A stretch of DNA of 64,000 nucleotides from Deltaproteobacteria bacterium (GTDB lineage: Bacteria > Myxococcota_C > UBA6777). Location of the stretch: the NCBI GenBank assembly GCA_006226375.1, contig SBHC01000063.1, positions 186,001 through 250,000 of the forward strand, given 5' to 3'. Below are positions 34,689 through 44,229 of the stretch, in pieces (the first letter of the stretch is position 1; each line of letters starts with the position of its first letter). The position numbers were made by a program, and so were the translations under genes. Under the pieces are notes generated by a model. That model saw only the letters and a program-made list of their open reading frames with translations, was not told the DNA's origin and did not search any database.

Positions 34689-35438
34689 TTAGGGCTGCCA
34701 GGGCGTCCACTTCGACAGGTAGGCTCCATAAGCAACTCCCACACCTGTCACATACAAGATCGGCACAGCCAAGGACCACCAGCGAGAAAAGCGCAACGTG
34801 GAGCTTTCCTTTCCAGCTATGGGATACGGAGCAACCCACCACCGGTATGCCAGCCCCGCAACAACAAAGCCTCCGACGACATCTACAAAGTAGTGTTGTT
34901 TTACGAACAAGGTCGAGGCTCCAATCAAGACAGCGACCCCGATAGCAACGCCTCCAATCCAGCGGTCGACTTTCCAACAAGCCAGCGCAGCCATCGCCGC
35001 CATTCCCACATGAAGAGAGGGAAAACAACAGTACGGAAGGTCCAGCCAGTAACAGAGGAGAAGGCCCCACTCCACAAAGCTTGTAGGGGCAAGACCTGTT
35101 GGGCGATGGAGCGTTTGCACAGGCACCAAAACAAAGCAAACCCAGGCCAGCGATTGAACGGAGAGGAACGAAAGCGCCACACGACGGAAGAGATAGCGAT
35201 CCCGCACCACAACCATCGGCCAGAAGCCTGAGATCACGACCAGTGCGTAGACATACACCCACTCTCCCACAAACGGAACGTTGTGGTCCACCCAAGTCAT
35301 AGGAACATACGCTTTGACTTTGTTCGCCACGAGCCATTGGTTAATCCAGAAGTAGCCCATGTAGATCACGACCACAACAACGGCAATTCCAAGCCGCTCC
35401 AGGAGCAACCCCCAGCTCCGCTCACCCTGTGCATCCAT
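34689..35438 (-). CDS. PAP2-superfamily membrane phosphatase
   Basis: 249 residues with six hydrophobic segments. It has the PAP2 motifs CFPSLHVGMAAMAAL (PSxH) and STLFVKQHYFVDVVGG (SxxxxxxHxxxD); the first KxxxxxxRP motif is only loosely kept near PVQTLHRPTG. Members remove phosphate from lipid phosphates (phosphatidate, undecaprenyl diphosphate) or transfer inositol phosphate. ATG at 35438 has AGGGG six bases upstream; ATG at 35444 is too close to it. It lies 129 bases after the thioredoxin gene on the same strand. Confidence 0.8.
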   Translation of the reverse strand: MDAQGERSWGLLLERLGIAVVVVVIYMGYFWINQWLVANKVKAYVPMTWVDHNVPFVGEWVYVYALVVISGFWPMVVVRDRYLFRRVALSFLSVQSLAWVCFVLVPVQTLHRPTGLAPTSFVEWGLLLCYWLDLPYCCFPSLHVGMAAMAALACWKVDRWIGGVAIGVAVLIGASTLFVKQHYFVDVVGGFVVAGLAYRWWVAPYPIAGKESSTLRFSRWWSLAVPILYVTGVGVAYGAYLSKWTPWQP

Positions 35439-35567
35439 GCTCATCCCCTGTTTACAACACAAGACATCACTGAATCGAATGTGGAAACGTCAAGTGTGAC
35501 AAGAGAGGGAGGTCGTTGTCAAAGAAATGCAGGGAAAAAGCGTTGAAGTGTTCCAACAATGCTAGTC

Positions 35568-36011
35568 TTACAACAAACGGCGCACCCACTTCTCCAATTG
35601 CGGCTTGGGCAGAGCGCCGGCCAGTCGGTCCGCCAATTCTCCCTGCTTGAACAACATCAGCGTTGGGATACTTTGTACCTGGAACTGGGCTGAGAGTGCG
35701 CGATTGTCTTCGGTGTTCACCTTCAGCACAATCAATTCGCCGTCCAAGTCTTTGGCGATGTCTTTGAGCGCAGGGGCGATCATGTGACAAGGACCGCACC
35801 AGTCCGCCCAAAAGTCCACAAGCACAGGAAGACCGCTCTCCGAGATTCGCTGTTGAAAGTCTTTGAGGCCCCGGACGTCTTGGGGGACGCCCGTTTGTAG
35901 AGCGGCATCGCATTTTCCACAGGTTGGTTGTTCGGACCACCGCTCCAGGCGGATCCGGTTCTTTTGTCCACAATCATCACAGCGCCAAATGACGGAATTG
36001 GATTGGCTCAT
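35568..36011 (-). CDS. trxC: Thioredoxin 2-type with N-terminal zinc finger
   Basis: 147 residues. An N-terminal CxxC pair (CDDC ... CGKC, about residues 10-35) forms the zinc finger of thioredoxin 2, followed by the thioredoxin domain with the redox motif DFWADWCGPCHM and SIPTLMLFKQGE holding the cis-proline. It reduces disulfides in the cytoplasm; the finger form in E. coli responds to oxidants. The start is set by AGGAG seven bases before the ATG; the longer upstream frame overlaps the divergent promoter region. Confidence 0.92.
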   Translation of the reverse strand: MSQSNSVIWRCDDCGQKNRIRLERWSEQPTCGKCDAALQTGVPQDVRGLKDFQQRISESGLPVLVDFWADWCGPCHMIAPALKDIAKDLDGELIVLKVNTEDNRALSAQFQVQSIPTLMLFKQGELADRLAGALPKPQLEKWVRRLL

Positions 36012-36180
36012 TGTCGCTCTCCTATCGTTCCCACAACACCAATGTATCGTTTTGTCTACCGGCGGGACAACCCGCCTTTCCCACATCATAGAGACCCAAC
36101 ACACCTCCTTGGTTGCAACAGCCAAATATGGTATCACCCACCCCACAACGGTCGAAACACACGAACACGCTCCGTTCGTC

Positions 36181-36207
36181 TTGCACGATAACCCTAATCA
36201 TTACAAT
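36181..36207 (+). promoter_or_regulatory. Candidate promoter for the membrane protein at 36232
   Basis: TTGCAC (36181-36186), a short 15-base spacer and TACAAT (36202-36207), 25 bases before the ATG. Good -10, non-ideal spacing. Confidence 0.35.
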
Positions 36208-36231
36208 TCCGTTCGCCAAAGGATCTCTTGG

Positions 36232-37044
36232 ATGAAAAAGATGCTGTTGTTCGCGAGCAATGCCGCTTGCCTAGTGATGCTGTTTGTCATTGCAGTCCTT
36301 GCACCCTTACTCTTCCTTCCGACGACGATGTTGCCTCGCCTGGCAGTCGCAGCGGTTGCATTGTTTGGTCTGCTCCACTTGTTCTTCAACACCAAGCTGG
36401 GCTCCATCGACACGCTGCAACGCTCCCCCTGGCTTACCATCATCATGGTCCCGGTCCTGCTTGTCCTTGGCTTTAGAGGAACGAGGCTGCTCCCACTCAT
36501 GGTTGGGATTCCCGTTCTGATCTTTCTCATGGTCCTTGGGATCCAGTGGTTGTTCTTCAACGCACGGGACAATTGGCAAGAGTTTGCCCAGGCTCATGGT
36601 TTAGAAGTCACAGGCCTTGGCGTTGAGGAGTTCCCTAAGATGACCGGTCGTTGGCGCGGCGTACCTATCCAGGTAGAGCTCATGTACGACCCTTCCAAGC
36701 TTGGCGCCTCCGAAGAGAATGTGTCGCTCACTGTCGTCCAAGCGCTGTGGGAACCACCAACACCCAGCCCTTTCTCTATCACAGCACAGCTTGGCTCAGG
36801 TAGCTCCAACTTTGTTGTTGATTCTTCAAGCTATGAAGTCGTAGATGTTGTGCAACAAAGCGCAGCTCTGTCACAAGCTCTCACAACGTTCTTCGCGACC
36901 TATCCACGCTCTGGAGAGATCGACGAATCAGGCGTGACCACCGCAGATTTTTCACTGCTACCGCCAGACAAGATCGAAGTGATGCTGAACCAATGTGTGG
37001 ACACGTTGATGCTCTTGCGCCAGCATGTAGAGGGACAAGCCTAA
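36232..37044 (+). CDS. Small polytopic membrane protein of unknown function
   Basis: 270 residues. The ATG at 36232 has AAGGA eight bases upstream; the open frame before it is antisense to thioredoxin. Four hydrophobic segments occupy residues 1-105 (SNAACLVMLFVIAVLAPLLF; RLAVAAVALFGLLHLFF; WLTIIMVPVLLVLGF; LLPLMVGIPVLIFLMVLGI), then a soluble domain (about 110-270) beginning WQEFAQAHGLEV, with MTGRWRGVPIQVELMYD and later STYPRSGEI-like segments. I do not recognise the family. The next gene begins 100 bases later and need not be related. Confidence 0.7.
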   Translation: MKKMLLFASNAACLVMLFVIAVLAPLLFLPTTMLPRLAVAAVALFGLLHLFFNTKLGSIDTLQRSPWLTIIMVPVLLVLGFRGTRLLPLMVGIPVLIFLMVLGIQWLFFNARDNWQEFAQAHGLEVTGLGVEEFPKMTGRWRGVPIQVELMYDPSKLGASEENVSLTVVQALWEPPTPSPFSITAQLGSGSSNFVVDSSSYEVVDVVQQSAALSQALTTFFATYPRSGEIDESGVTTADFSLLPPDKIEVMLNQCVDTLMLLRQHVEGQA

Positions 37045-37144
37045 CCATCAAACAGAAGGAGCCTTCCACTCTCCTCAACGAAACGAAGACATTGTCCGCT
37101 CAAATCCACATTCCAAAGACTCACCCCATGCAATCGGCAAACGA

Positions 37145-38446
37145 ATGAAAGAGACCAAGGTACAAGCAAGACCACCAGCCTCCTCGTTGGTAGCAGACCT
37201 TCCCCCAGGACCGGCCATGCTTGTCCGGTTTCCCGCAGCACGCTTGCTTCTCAAAGGACTTCGTCGTTCTGTGGATGCGATGGGAAGTCTCTCTTCTTGG
37301 GTTGGCTTGGAGCCACGCCTGGATCCCGATGACATCATCCGCCGGGCACGCAAGCGAACAGGTCTGCATGACCTTGGCGACGTCGCCCACCCCGACGGCT
37401 TCTCTCTCGGCTGCGCGTCGGCTGAGCGTGACGCAGGGCTGGGTGCGTTCGGCCGCTTGGCTGTGCGCAACGCCCTGGTCGATGCTGTGAGCAACCGCCT
37501 TCGTTATGTCCACGCCAAGCAAGCGGACCCGAAGCGTTTTCACGTTCCTTTGCGTCCTCCCATCTTTGTTGTCGGCTTGCCACGTTCGGGCACGACATTT
37601 CTCCACCGCCTGTTGTGCTCCATCCCGAACCATCGGGGGATTCCGATGTGGGAGAGTCGTCAACCCATCGCTGACCAAAAAGGGAAAGACAAGCGCCGCG
37701 ACTTAATGGCTTGGGCCATCGCTGGTCTGCGTGCTTTTGCCCCCGAAGTCATGACCAAACATGCCTTTGAGCTAGACTCCCCCGAAGAAGCCGTCACCAT
37801 GTTTGAAGCAAGCATGGGGTGGAATCCTTTTCTGTGGAGGCTGTGCGGCTGTCATAGCTACCTGGACTGGCTGCTGGAACAAGATGCCACTGAGCCCTAC
37901 AGGATCTTCGTGGACTTGCTGCATTGGATAGCAGCCCCAGAGCCAGCCTCGCGTCTCGTCCTCAAGACTCCGAACCATGTGGGCTTCCTTGACACACTTC
38001 ACCAGCTTCTACCCGACGCGATCTTTGTACAAACCCACCGCGACCCGGCGTCTTGCGTACCCAGCTATGCAAGCCTATCCCAAACCATGCATGGGCTCTC
38101 GACCCACCGCGTCGATCTTCACAAGCTAGGCTCCTCAAGCTTAAAGCTATGGAGCACTCTTTGCCAGCGCGCGATCGAAGCAAGAGCGAAAGACAGCAGC
38201 CTTCGCGTCATTGATGTCGACTACAACGAGCTTATCCACGCCCCGATGGACACCGTTCAGCGTGTGTATGCAGAGGCTTCTCTACCATGGGATGATAGCT
38301 ATACGACAGCCATTGATTCGGAGCTACAACATCGGACGGCCGGGAAATACGGGAAGCATCACTACAACCTCGAAGACTTTGGTTTAACCGAAGAAGTCGT
38401 GCGCCAACAGTTTGCCTGGACCCCCAAACAAGCACCCCATGATTAA
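37145..38446 (+). CDS. PAPS-dependent sulfotransferase-like protein
   Basis: 433 residues. The 5'-phosphosulfate loop is FVVGLPRSGTTFLHRLLCS (about residues 138-156) and the 3'-phosphate site is QTHRDPASCVPSYASLSQT (about 297-315), both as in cytosolic-type sulfotransferases. A 110-residue helical N-terminal part precedes the core. Such bacterial enzymes sulfate polysaccharides, lipids or small molecules; nothing here names the acceptor. The ribosome site is weak. Its TAA stop shares the palindrome TTAA with the stop of the converging decarboxylase gene. Confidence 0.85.
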   Translation: MKETKVQARPPASSLVADLPPGPAMLVRFPAARLLLKGLRRSVDAMGSLSSWVGLEPRLDPDDIIRRARKRTGLHDLGDVAHPDGFSLGCASAERDAGLGAFGRLAVRNALVDAVSNRLRYVHAKQADPKRFHVPLRPPIFVVGLPRSGTTFLHRLLCSIPNHRGIPMWESRQPIADQKGKDKRRDLMAWAIAGLRAFAPEVMTKHAFELDSPEEAVTMFEASMGWNPFLWRLCGCHSYLDWLLEQDATEPYRIFVDLLHWIAAPEPASRLVLKTPNHVGFLDTLHQLLPDAIFVQTHRDPASCVPSYASLSQTMHGLSTHRVDLHKLGSSSLKLWSTLCQRAIEARAKDSSLRVIDVDYNELIHAPMDTVQRVYAEASLPWDDSYTTAIDSELQHRTAGKYGKHHYNLEDFGLTEEVVRQQFAWTPKQAPHD

Positions 38447-40311
38447 GATGGAGGCTTCTGAAGAAAGCGATAACACTCTTCGATTAGTCGCTCCAAGAAG
38501 TCGGCCTGGTAAGTGGCACCGTTCTGGGCCTCTTTCTCAGTCCAGGGATTCATAAACACAAAGCGGAGAACATCCAAGCCCTCGCTGTCTTGAGTGAGCT
38601 TTGCGATCTGTGCATGCTCTGAAGCAAAAGCGCTGTTGACAGACAGTGAGGTGTGAGACACCAGATAATCATACTGCTGGATGCTCTCGACGTCGCGTAC
38701 ACCAAAACGTTGGATCAAAAACGTATTCAAGGCATTGTTGCCCGACACTGTGGAGGCAGCCTTGTCGAGCACCAACAAGCCCACCACGTTGATGCTGGGC
38801 GCGTTAACTGGAACAAAGCAAAACGGTGCATCCTCCAGCCTCTCGTTTACCTTGTTGATGAGTTGGTAAAACTGCGTAGCCTGCGCACAAAGCCCCAACA
38901 TCAACTTGCCATAACCGTCCGTGTTCAAGGGAATCATTCGGTGGCTGAACCACACGGCCGCGGCGGCTGCTCCAGGCTTGGACCCTTCCAAAATGTACTG
39001 CCCTAGATGAGCCCCATCTTCCCCAGTCCGCTGGTCGAAACAATACGATGCTGATTGCGAGACAAAGTGACGCAAGAAGCCGTCCCGCAGGACAAATGCG
39101 CCCGCGCCGTACGGAGCATAACCCATCTTGTGAGGATCCACGGTAACTGAGTCACAATGGCGAATCGCGGAGAAAACCTTCTCTCCTTCTTTCATGTGAG
39201 GCTGGTCCAACAACGCCTGCAAGGAAGGGTCTAAAGGCTGCTCTCCTTCTTGAAACATTGTGGCAAAGTAGCCACCAAAGGCAGCGTCCACATGGATGGG
39301 AGAAACAAGACCCTGCTTGGCCGAAGCGTCACGAACCGCCACAAGATCCACCAGATTGTCCAGGCTTCCAAACTCAGTAGTCCCAACGACAGAGACCGTC
39401 TCCAACACAGGAATTTGTTCGCTTCGACAACGCTCCAACATCTGTTGGTATCCCTCAGGACACATCCGAAAACGACGGTCTACAGGAACAGACAGAAACC
39501 GTTGTTGACCGATTCCAAACACTCCTGCTGCACGTTGCCAGGAGTAATGAGCCGTCTTGGGTAACAGCACCACAGGTTCATGAGTGCAACGCCCCCACAC
39601 AGACGACACTTTCTCCCAAAACGCACGCTCTCCCATCCCTGTGGGAGAATGTTTCCGCATTTCTTCCACAGGTTGATGTTCCAACAACATCATCTGTTGG
39701 GCAAACGACTCCCAGAGAGCTTCGAGTTGCTGGGGAAGAACGTTCATCAACTCCCAGTAATCGCCGGATAAGTCATCAGGAACCGTGAGGCTGTGGGCTT
39801 CGTAGGCAAAGCGCATCGCAACAGGCAAAAACTTGGCTGCTTTGTGAAACCACAAGGATTCGTAGTTGGCGACGGTTCCGCCGGAGGTGAGGTGGCCAAA
39901 GCTACGTTCGGAATCAAAACCAAACAAGGCTGCGAGTTGTTGTCCGACCTCCAGTTCGTACTGAATGGTAACCGTAGACGCCTCATAGCTCACGTTGTTG
40001 GGATTGTAAAACATCGTCGCCATATACGCGACCAAGCCAGGGAGGGATGGCTCCGATATGATATGCGCCATGTACCGGGGAGAAAAGAAAGGAACATCCA
40101 ACTTTAAGTCGGAGATCAGAGAGAACAACTCTTGGTAAAATGTCTCGCGAAACTGGTCGGCTTCCGCTTTCTTTAAGTCAGGAAAGGACAGCGTGGGTGG
40201 GTCTTTCGGATGGAAGTTACGTCGCCAGTACACATGGTCGTTCACAACCAACGAGAGAACGTCCTCCAAAAAGGCCCGCTGCTCACTCTTCGGTCCTAAG
40301 AAATAGTACAT
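38443..40311 (-). CDS. PLP-dependent amino acid decarboxylase, tyrosine-decarboxylase-like
   Basis: 622 residues, as in the Enterococcus/Lactobacillus tyrosine decarboxylase group and longer than most group II enzymes. The PLP lysine is in TVDPHKMGYAPYGAGAFVLR (Lys395), HVDAAFGGY supplies the aspartate for the ring nitrogen, and SGGTVANYESLW, PKTAHYSWQRAAGVFGIG and ILEGSKPGAAAAAVW match that group closely. The start at 40311 is set by AGGAGAGGAA upstream of the ATG. The enzyme would produce a biogenic amine such as tyramine. No amine exchanger is next to it, unlike in the Firmicutes operons, so its role may be different. Substrate not proven. Confidence 0.87.
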   Translation of the reverse strand: MYYFLGPKSEQRAFLEDVLSLVVNDHVYWRRNFHPKDPPTLSFPDLKKAEADQFRETFYQELFSLISDLKLDVPFFSPRYMAHIISEPSLPGLVAYMATMFYNPNNVSYEASTVTIQYELEVGQQLAALFGFDSERSFGHLTSGGTVANYESLWFHKAAKFLPVAMRFAYEAHSLTVPDDLSGDYWELMNVLPQQLEALWESFAQQMMLLEHQPVEEMRKHSPTGMGERAFWEKVSSVWGRCTHEPVVLLPKTAHYSWQRAAGVFGIGQQRFLSVPVDRRFRMCPEGYQQMLERCRSEQIPVLETVSVVGTTEFGSLDNLVDLVAVRDASAKQGLVSPIHVDAAFGGYFATMFQEGEQPLDPSLQALLDQPHMKEGEKVFSAIRHCDSVTVDPHKMGYAPYGAGAFVLRDGFLRHFVSQSASYCFDQRTGEDGAHLGQYILEGSKPGAAAAAVWFSHRMIPLNTDGYGKLMLGLCAQATQFYQLINKVNERLEDAPFCFVPVNAPSINVVGLLVLDKAASTVSGNNALNTFLIQRFGVRDVESIQQYDYLVSHTSLSVNSAFASEHAQIAKLTQDSEGLDVLRFVFMNPWTEKEAQNGATYQADFLERLIEECYRFLQKPPS

Positions 40312-40582
40312 GGTTCCTCTCCTGTACACGTCATCGACAACCCGACACAGCCTCTTCAAGCCGTCGAGAAGTCAGCAGTATATAGAAAGTTGGAGAGATG
40401 GCTTTGACACACATCAAGGCCGGACCGTTCCGAAGAGAGTTCCCAAACGATACAGAATGACAGAAACAAGCGAGCCATGGTAAAGTGTAGCACGTCCCGA
40501 AACCCTCTTAAGAAGAGAGTTCATCGGCACTTCGATGTTTGGAAGTCCGTGACGATCGGCCCATAACCTACGGAGAAAACGA

Positions 40583-42625
40583 ATGCAACGAACACGAGTC
40601 AGAGTCGTGTTTTCCATCATCCTGTTCGGAGCACTTTGTGTATCAGCCTGGAACACCCAGTCTCAGCCGACACAGCCGACTTCCCATCCTGTATCTCGGT
40701 TTGTCTACACCTCGCGAAAGCACGCCAAAAAGCTGAAGCTACCCACCTCCAAAAAGGTCTGGCACTTTGCAATTTATGGCGACCGAACAGGTGGCCCTCG
40801 CAGTGGACTTAAGATTCTGGCGCAAGCGGTCCAAGACACGAACTTGTTGTCTCCGGATCTGGTGATGACCGTGGGGGACTTAATTCAGGGCTACAATACA
40901 ACCCGTCCCTGGTTGGAAGAGATGAAAGAGTTTAAGGGCATTATGGCAGCATTAAAGATGCCCTGGTTCCCTGTCGCAGGCAATCATGACGTCTACTGGC
41001 GAGGCCCCAACCGCCCACCCAACGGCCATGAGAGCAACTACGAGAAACACTTCGGTCCGCTCTGGTACTGGTTCCCTCACAAGAACGCAGCCTTCATTGT
41101 TCTGTACACCGACGAAGGCGACCCCAAAGTGGGTGACAAAGGCTTCAGCAAGAGCCGTCACATCCAGATGTCCCAAACCCAGATCAACTGGCTCAAGAGT
41201 GTTCTCCCCAAAACCAAAGCGTACCGTCACACCTTCGTGTTCTTGCACCATCCCCGTTGGATCAAAGAGTACTACCCCAAGAACAACTGGGAGAAGGTAC
41301 ACAAGCTATTAGCCTCAGCAGGGAACGTCCGGGCCGTGTTTGCAGGCCACATTCACCACCTTCATTACGCCGGAGCACGCGACGGTATAGCCTACCACTC
41401 CCTCGCGACAACAGGCGGAGGTTTGTTTACCAAGCTTCCTGAAGCGGGCTTTCTTCATCACCTCAACGTGGTCACAGTGCGCACCAAACAGTTTAAGGTT
41501 GCCACAGTGCCCGTGGGAGCAGTCTTTGACCCACGAACCGTCAACATGAAGAAGAACATGGCCACCTGGAAGGTGCTCGCACGTATGAAACCTAGGGGTG
41601 TTCGCCCACTCTATATCTCGCAAAAGGGTAACATCCACGGAACCTACGAGTGCAAGTTCAAGAACAGGGTGGGTCGCCCTCTTGAATTGGATGTGATCGC
41701 GGATGCCACCAAGTCTCCTTACAAGTTTACTCCCGACCACTATCACATCCGGATTGAGCCAGGCCAAACACACACCCTATCCTTTCGCTACCAGGCCGTG
41801 GTTGAAGATCCTTACAAAGCCTACCCACAGCCCTCTCTCCGTGTAAAGTTTGACTTCCTGGGCGAAGACTTCCGGCTGTCCTTTCCAGAACAACGTTTCC
41901 CCATGGAGATCAAAGTTGCGCCACGCTTTGACAAGCCGACCTCACGACCAACGAGCAGCACCTCAAAGCCGACGTCCCGTTCGCCAAAGCCTAGAAGGAA
42001 TGGGGTACTCACCTTGGGTGAGAAGTCCGCGCTTCGCATCCAAAGCAAGTATCTCAAAGCCATGGAGAGGAAGCCGTTCACAATCGAAGGATGGATCAAG
42101 CCCACGAAGACAAGAGGAATGCGAGCGGTCTTCTCCAAAGCTCAGGGCTCTGCCTTTGGCTTGTTTCTACAGTGGGGGCGACTGAGGGCATTCCTCCATA
42201 TCAACGGGCGATACCGTTACGCCCGAGGTAAGCATCGCCTGCTCCCCAACACGTGGTACCACGTAGCGATGGAGTACGACGGCACGACCCTACGTACGTA
42301 TGTGAATGGCAAGATCGATAGCTCAACACCTGCGCAAGGAGCCTGGACACCCAACCGCTACTCGTTGTACCTCGGCGCTGACCCCAAGCGGCGAGACAAA
42401 CCCAACCTGTTCCTGCCTGGAGAGATGGATGAGATCCGAATCTCTACCGTCGCAAGGTACCAGGGCAAACCCTTTACCCCTTCCCAACGATACACCACCG
42501 ACAAGCACACCTTGTTGCTCCTTCATTTGGATCAGAACCTGGGACCGGCGGTACCCGATAGCTCCGGCAATACAATCACCGTCAGTCGCGTCAACAAAGC
42601 CATTGTGGTCAAGCCAAAACGATAG
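40583..42625 (+). CDS. Secreted calcineurin-like phosphoesterase with C-terminal LamG domain
   Basis: 680 residues. Signal peptide MQRTRVRVVFSIILFGALC with cleavage near ALCVSAWN. The metallophosphoesterase domain (about 50-310) has the metal motifs FAIYGDRTGG, MTVGDLIQG, FPVAGNHDVYW, FVFLHHPRW and FAGHIHHLHY. A beta domain follows, then a Pro/Thr/Ser-rich linker near 450 (TSRPTSSTSKPTSRSPKP) and a LamG/concanavalin-like domain (about 471-670; FTIEGWIKPTK, FLQWGRLRAFLHINGRYRYA, WYHVAMEYDGTTLRTYVNGK, GEMDEIRIS). LamG suggests carbohydrate or surface binding. Substrate unknown. CGGAG stands upstream of the ATG. Confidence 0.9.
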   Translation: MQRTRVRVVFSIILFGALCVSAWNTQSQPTQPTSHPVSRFVYTSRKHAKKLKLPTSKKVWHFAIYGDRTGGPRSGLKILAQAVQDTNLLSPDLVMTVGDLIQGYNTTRPWLEEMKEFKGIMAALKMPWFPVAGNHDVYWRGPNRPPNGHESNYEKHFGPLWYWFPHKNAAFIVLYTDEGDPKVGDKGFSKSRHIQMSQTQINWLKSVLPKTKAYRHTFVFLHHPRWIKEYYPKNNWEKVHKLLASAGNVRAVFAGHIHHLHYAGARDGIAYHSLATTGGGLFTKLPEAGFLHHLNVVTVRTKQFKVATVPVGAVFDPRTVNMKKNMATWKVLARMKPRGVRPLYISQKGNIHGTYECKFKNRVGRPLELDVIADATKSPYKFTPDHYHIRIEPGQTHTLSFRYQAVVEDPYKAYPQPSLRVKFDFLGEDFRLSFPEQRFPMEIKVAPRFDKPTSRPTSSTSKPTSRSPKPRRNGVLTLGEKSALRIQSKYLKAMERKPFTIEGWIKPTKTRGMRAVFSKAQGSAFGLFLQWGRLRAFLHINGRYRYARGKHRLLPNTWYHVAMEYDGTTLRTYVNGKIDSSTPAQGAWTPNRYSLYLGADPKRRDKPNLFLPGEMDEIRISTVARYQGKPFTPSQRYTTDKHTLLLLHLDQNLGPAVPDSSGNTITVSRVNKAIVVKPKR

Positions 42626-42684
42626 CTTCGGAATGAAGGATAGCTTCCCCTGGAAAAGGTACCTACCCAAAGGAGTCAAGCCCC

Positions 42685-44121
42685 ATGTCATCCATGGACA
42701 CCTGGATCGCGACGGGTCATTTACGCAACAACAGACTCTCCGTCGATGACTACACCATCGAAGTCGTAGAGGGACCTCACCAAGGCCAGAAGCTATCGTT
42801 ACAAGAGGAAGTCTCCCGCATCGGTCGGGCGGAATGGTGCGACTTGTCTCTGCCTTTGGACCGGCGAACATCAAGCCTACACTGCGAATGCTGGCTGGAG
42901 CCCCAAGGCGTAAGAATCAAGGATCTCAACAGTCGCAACGGTGTATTCCTCCAAGGTTGTCAGGTCTTCGACGCCTACTGGCCAGACGGCACTGTCGTCC
43001 AAGTGGGGAACTCCAGTCTCAAGCTCAAGAATCTTCATAGCACCCAAGAGATCCATATCATCACCCAAGATGACAGCGGGACCATTGTGGGACAAAGCCC
43101 TGCGATGCGAAAGCTGTTTGGCATGATTCGAAAAATAGCACAACGCAACATCCCCACGCTGTTGCAAGGGGAAACAGGAACAGGCAAAACAACGGTAGCT
43201 CGGGCCATTCATGACCAAGGGCCACGTGCTGGGCGACCGTTCGTTGTTGTTAACTGTGGAGCCCTTCCCCACAACCTGATTGAAGCCTCCCTCTTTGGCT
43301 ACGAAAAAGGTGCCTTCACAGGGGCAACCAAGCGTCATCACGGCTACTTTGAACAGGCCAACGGAGGCACCCTCTTCCTTGATGAGATCGCAGAGCTCCC
43401 GCTTTCACTGCAGCCCAAGCTGCTCGATGTCTTGGAGCGCAAATGCATCCGCCGCTTGGGAAGTGAGGGGGAAGTCAGGGTCGATTTCCGCCTGGTCTCC
43501 GCGACACACAAGGACTTAACCGAAGAAATTGCAGCGCAGCGCTTTCGACAGGACTTGTTCTTTCGTTGCGCTACCGTAACCTTGGAAATTCCGCCTCTTC
43601 GCGAGCGCAAGAAGGACATTCCTCTCCTACTGGATCGTTGGCTGCGATCACTTTTACCAAGCCAGAGCCTTCAATTCACACGCCCCGCCCTTGATACGTT
43701 GTGTGGCTACTCCTGGCCCGGAAACATCCGGCAGCTGTACAACGTCCTTGAAAGCGCGGTGACCTTCCTGGATGGCAACACCATCGACGTCAAAGACCTC
43801 TACCTTCCAGGCCAAGAAGAGGAACCAGCTCCCACACCGTCTCTCTTCTCCATGTTCCCCGACGTGCAGCCAGCAAAAAAAGAACCCTCTGTTGACTCCC
43901 TCCCTGCATCGCTGCCCATCTCCCCAAGCTATCCAACTCCGCCCGCACGCATGGAACCAGGCGACTTTGCGCTCAAGTCCTTCCTGGGCGAAGTCGAGAA
44001 AGCCCTCATTGTTCAGGCGCTGGAATATTCCAACGACAACGTTCAGGAAGCAGCCCTTCGGCTGGGTATCACCGGCGCATGGCTTTACAACCGTATCAAA
44101 AAGTACGGACTTCGTGATTGA
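42685..44121 (+). CDS. FHA-domain sigma54-dependent transcriptional activator
   Basis: 478 residues. The FHA domain (about 25-115; RIGRAEWCDLSLPLDRRTSS, HCE, LNSRNGVFL) reads phosphothreonine and so links the activator to Ser/Thr kinases. The AAA+ domain (about 135-360) has Walker A GETGTGKTTVA, the sigma54-contact loop EKGAFTGATKR complete, Walker B GGTLFLDEIAEL and the arginine-finger region RQLYNVLESAV. The C-terminal Fis-type helix-turn-helix is NVQEAALRLGITGAWLYNRI. AAAGGAG lies nine bases before the ATG. This type is abundant in Myxococcota. Targets are unknown; I found no convincing -24/-12 promoter in the window. Confidence 0.94.
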   Translation: MSSMDTWIATGHLRNNRLSVDDYTIEVVEGPHQGQKLSLQEEVSRIGRAEWCDLSLPLDRRTSSLHCECWLEPQGVRIKDLNSRNGVFLQGCQVFDAYWPDGTVVQVGNSSLKLKNLHSTQEIHIITQDDSGTIVGQSPAMRKLFGMIRKIAQRNIPTLLQGETGTGKTTVARAIHDQGPRAGRPFVVVNCGALPHNLIEASLFGYEKGAFTGATKRHHGYFEQANGGTLFLDEIAELPLSLQPKLLDVLERKCIRRLGSEGEVRVDFRLVSATHKDLTEEIAAQRFRQDLFFRCATVTLEIPPLRERKKDIPLLLDRWLRSLLPSQSLQFTRPALDTLCGYSWPGNIRQLYNVLESAVTFLDGNTIDVKDLYLPGQEEEPAPTPSLFSMFPDVQPAKKEPSVDSLPASLPISPSYPTPPARMEPGDFALKSFLGEVEKALIVQALEYSNDNVQEAALRLGITGAWLYNRIKKYGLRD

Positions 44122-44186
44122 CGCCCTCCCCTACAAGATTTGCTCCATCAACTTGTGTCTTGTCTTGCAAAACCTTAAGATGCAAC

Positions 44187-44207
44187 GGTGTCCGTATGGT
44201 TGACACC
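44187..44207 (+). terminator. Inverted repeat with short T-run after the sigma54 activator
   Basis: GGTGTC (44187-44192), nine-base loop, GACACC (44202-44207), then TTTTGT. Six GC-rich pairs followed by four T form a marginal intrinsic terminator for the activator gene. It stands 22 bases before the next ATG, so it could equally be an operator. Confidence 0.4.
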
Positions 44208-44229
44208 TTTTGTACATGAGGAATGTGAT

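Noticed and set aside
35863-36231. Longer N-terminus for the membrane protein at 36232
   Set aside because: That part is antisense to thioredoxin, and AAGGA at 36219 marks the later ATG.
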